Positions 14,601-15,252 of a stretch of 15,252 bases of DNA are shown piece by piece (within the stretch, counting starts at the first letter, position 1; each line of letters opens with the position of its first letter). This stretch comes from Saprospiraceae bacterium. Lineage in GTDB: Bacteria > Bacteroidota > Bacteroidia > Chitinophagales > Saprospiraceae. The translations under genes were made by a program, and so were the position numbers. The notes below the pieces were generated by a model. The model was not told the DNA's origin and did not search any database. It worked only from the letters and a program-made list of their open reading frames with translations. Location: positions 1 to 15,252 of the forward strand of contig JAGOIB010000030.1 of assembly GCA_017995875.1 (NCBI GenBank), read 5' to 3'.

Positions 14601-15233
14601 GAAGAACAGGCCCAGGGATTAGCGATAGATGATATCCAAATCACAAAATATGAGGGTGAACTCCAAACGAAAGTGACGGTGTTCAATGCCGCTTATTCAT
14701 CAGAACAGGAAGTGACTATCAACTGGACTACGGGTATCGAGTATCAATGCAAGGAGTTTTTACTGGAAAGATCCTATACGGGGTTTGGATTTACACAGGT
14801 CTCACAAACACCTGCCAAGAGTGGTGTAAGTACATTCGCTACTGAATATTCAAGAGTGGATCAAAGCCTTAAAGACATCATTTATTACAGATTGAAAGTG
14901 ATCAATGCTAATGAGGCGCTTGGGTATGCGTATGATTTCTACACGGATACAATTGTAGTCCGAAGAGATGTCGAGCCCGATGTCGTCAACGAAGTTCTGC
15001 CGAATCCATTTGCAGATGTGATCGGCATCAGCTTCAGCAGTGTCGTCAATCAACAGATCATCGTACGGCTTTTTGATATGTCAGGTAAGCTCGTCAGAGA
15101 AGATATTACTATTCCACATGCTGTATCCTATGAATTGGATCGCCTGGATTTACCACCAGGTGTCTATATGATGAGTGTCCAGATTGGGGAAGGTGAGACC
15201 AAAGCCTTTAAGCTTTTCACGAACGGTAATTAG
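11610..15233 (+). CDS. Large T9SS-exported protein with Asp-box (BNR/sortilin-like) repeats, PKD domain and type A sorting domain
   Basis: A 1207-residue exported protein. Hydrophobic residues 6-22 serve as signal sequence or anchor; no clear A-x-A cleavage site. The N-terminal motif WRERGPNNRGGRTRAI (92-107) introduces a beta-propeller-like region (about 110-740) with Asp-box repeats: FRTEDDGQTF, VRSQDRGETW, VSNDGGQSW, VTYDGGVQW, and the QDNNS and NDGGIW segments of sortilin/BNR proteins. Residues about 747-815 are a PKD domain (WKFGDNTTS, VNHTYNAPGVYTIEL). Residues 825-1014 look like a MAM/jelly-roll domain (NRNDGFQVEYSVDGGFTW), then a fibronectin-like segment (about 1016-1110, FLLERSYTG), then a T9SS type A sorting domain (about 1126-1207: VLPNPFADVI, VRLFDMSGKLVRED, LPPGVYMMSVQIGEG). 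The C-terminal signal is normally cleaved during export and attachment to the surface. Substrate unknown: BNR repeats appear in sialidases, but no sialidase active site was recognised. Confidence 0.88.
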   Translation: MRNYYYVLSFLILSSTAMILHLVNHPKFPHSRLSKQQRIEGAIEDYKLTSSDVDLGVIPYDKLFKAIDEGQRRIASPSRSRSMPGSIANPIWRERGPNNRGGRTRAIMIDEADPSRNRIWVGGVSGGLWRTEDITKFDPEWTKLGIYFESISISDIAQDPNDLNVVYVSTGESYTGDVQGAGIFRTEDDGQTFTLLPSTKNSLFQTVNEVFVDVSGDIYAATAYAGLVRSQDRGETWEKVLGSGLSGANNDNFHDFIFIEINHTYYASNSTSVFKSTTGNRGDWTNIGSGKPGFPDNVSRVELAVCPSDPNVMYCIGAVGGFSSSTFVSNDGGQSWSAKTEPAIFGDYGQAGYDLDIQTDPFNCLRLLAGGVILSESSFQGVTWRGIAFDIHPDHHNITFDPKKQGRVLFGNDGGIWLSENGGVSVTDKSFGYVTTQFYAGAIHPDAGSPYVMGGTQDNNSLIISEPGLSPSRAPWGGDGMFCFIDQTESNIQIVSSQNGNYGLSTNGGISFGLGASVDGDFVNRSGYDDKANILYGQINESGSSDIDFFRWNINTFQVDNVDISGFDIEVSAVKADPNEPNRIYFGGRNGQVIKVDNANTGTSVTGTVFADFPSTAYVSCIYMDKQSSQDVLVSLFNFGSSLENIWVTYDGGVQWNSIEGDLPDLPVRWAIFDPADHDRAMIATDAGVWTTDDINGNSTHWEPTDPDNGMPFVRVDMLLLRDSDKTVLGATYGRGLMTTDVFSAPAAVILAQPIGYEGNPIIIDGSQSVNAASYEWKFGDNTTSTEPKVNHTYNAPGVYTIELKINGSILKTQTIAILPYLPAPYQVDGANYAGDFETQPEHFAAYTVQGTGFQRGVSTKPGKDGTNSGANAWVLGINDNLYQNNTRAELYTPLYDFSETGLYEFKFFAKYAIQNRNDGFQVEYSVDGGFTWQQLGDQTNPNWYNYHNANIANGAFPQGDSYFTNAQLSYKQYIKDVSFLVGEPAVSFRFVFRADKEEQAQGLAIDDIQITKYEGELQTKVTVFNAAYSSEQEVTINWTTGIEYQCKEFLLERSYTGFGFTQVSQTPAKSGVSTFATEYSRVDQSLKDIIYYRLKVINANEALGYAYDFYTDTIVVRRDVEPDVVNEVLPNPFADVIGISFSSVVNQQIIVRLFDMSGKLVREDITIPHAVSYELDRLDLPPGVYMMSVQIGEGETKAFKLFTNGN

Positions 15234-15252
15234 TCATCAGTAAGCGGTATTC

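Overview
The window looks like chromosomal DNA of a member of the Bacteroidota, most probably from the Saprospiraceae/Chitinophagales side. The evidence is a large protein ending in a type IX secretion (T9SS) type A sorting domain, the alternative GlmU-like family of that phylum, a TonB-dependent receptor, a lipoprotein with an acidic stretch after the lipid cysteine, M43 and DUF4197 genes of the kind common there, and promoters of the Bacteroidota form (TTG, about 20 bases, TAnnTTTG) rather than -35/-10 boxes. There are no rRNA or tRNA genes, transposases, integrases, CRISPR arrays or phage genes.

Layout. 1-1011 (+): the 3' part of a TonB-dependent receptor, cut by the window edge. 1131-1580 (+): an FKBP-type prolyl isomerase lipoprotein followed by an intrinsic terminator. 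1709-2452 (+): a secreted DUF4197 protein, converging with 4 bases between stops on an EamA-type transporter (2457-3311, -). 3312-3598: a non-coding gap built of two heptamer repeat tracts and several palindromes. 3599-7217 (-): a tight three-gene unit, transcribed in the order fabG, M43 metalloprotease lipoprotein, polytopic membrane protein. 7218-7357: a second gap with two heptamer tracts. 7358-8347 (-): a phosphoglucose/phosphomannose isomerase, divergent from a YraN/UPF0102 nuclease-fold gene (8500-8874, +). 8968-9246 (+): ribosomal protein L31 type B with its own promoter and terminator. 9296-11179 (+): a GlmU-like nucleotidyltransferase/acetyltransferase and a coupled spermidine-synthase-fold gene. 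11180-11609: 430 bases without a convincing gene. 11610-15233 (+): a 1207-residue T9SS cargo protein with Asp-box (BNR/sortilin-like) repeats and a PKD domain.

How the genes fit together. Most are housekeeping functions (fatty-acid reductase, hexose-phosphate isomerase, UDP-GlcNAc precursor supply, ribosome) mixed with cell-envelope and exported proteins. No dedicated pathway joins the window, although the sugar isomerase and GlmU-like protein both feed cell-envelope precursors.

The most unusual signal is non-coding. Four degenerate tandem tracts, all with a period of exactly 7 bases, sit in the two gaps of the minus-strand gene block. Rotated and oriented, all four fit one pattern, roughly GTCAGNT. 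In both gaps the two tracts face each other. Two tracts run into the 3' end of the upstream coding sequence and supply its stop codon, and a possible fifth begins at the last stop codon in the window. Because 7 is not a multiple of 3, a unit containing TAG or TGA puts stops in all three frames. The function is unknown and the idea of a common family needs a genome-wide count.
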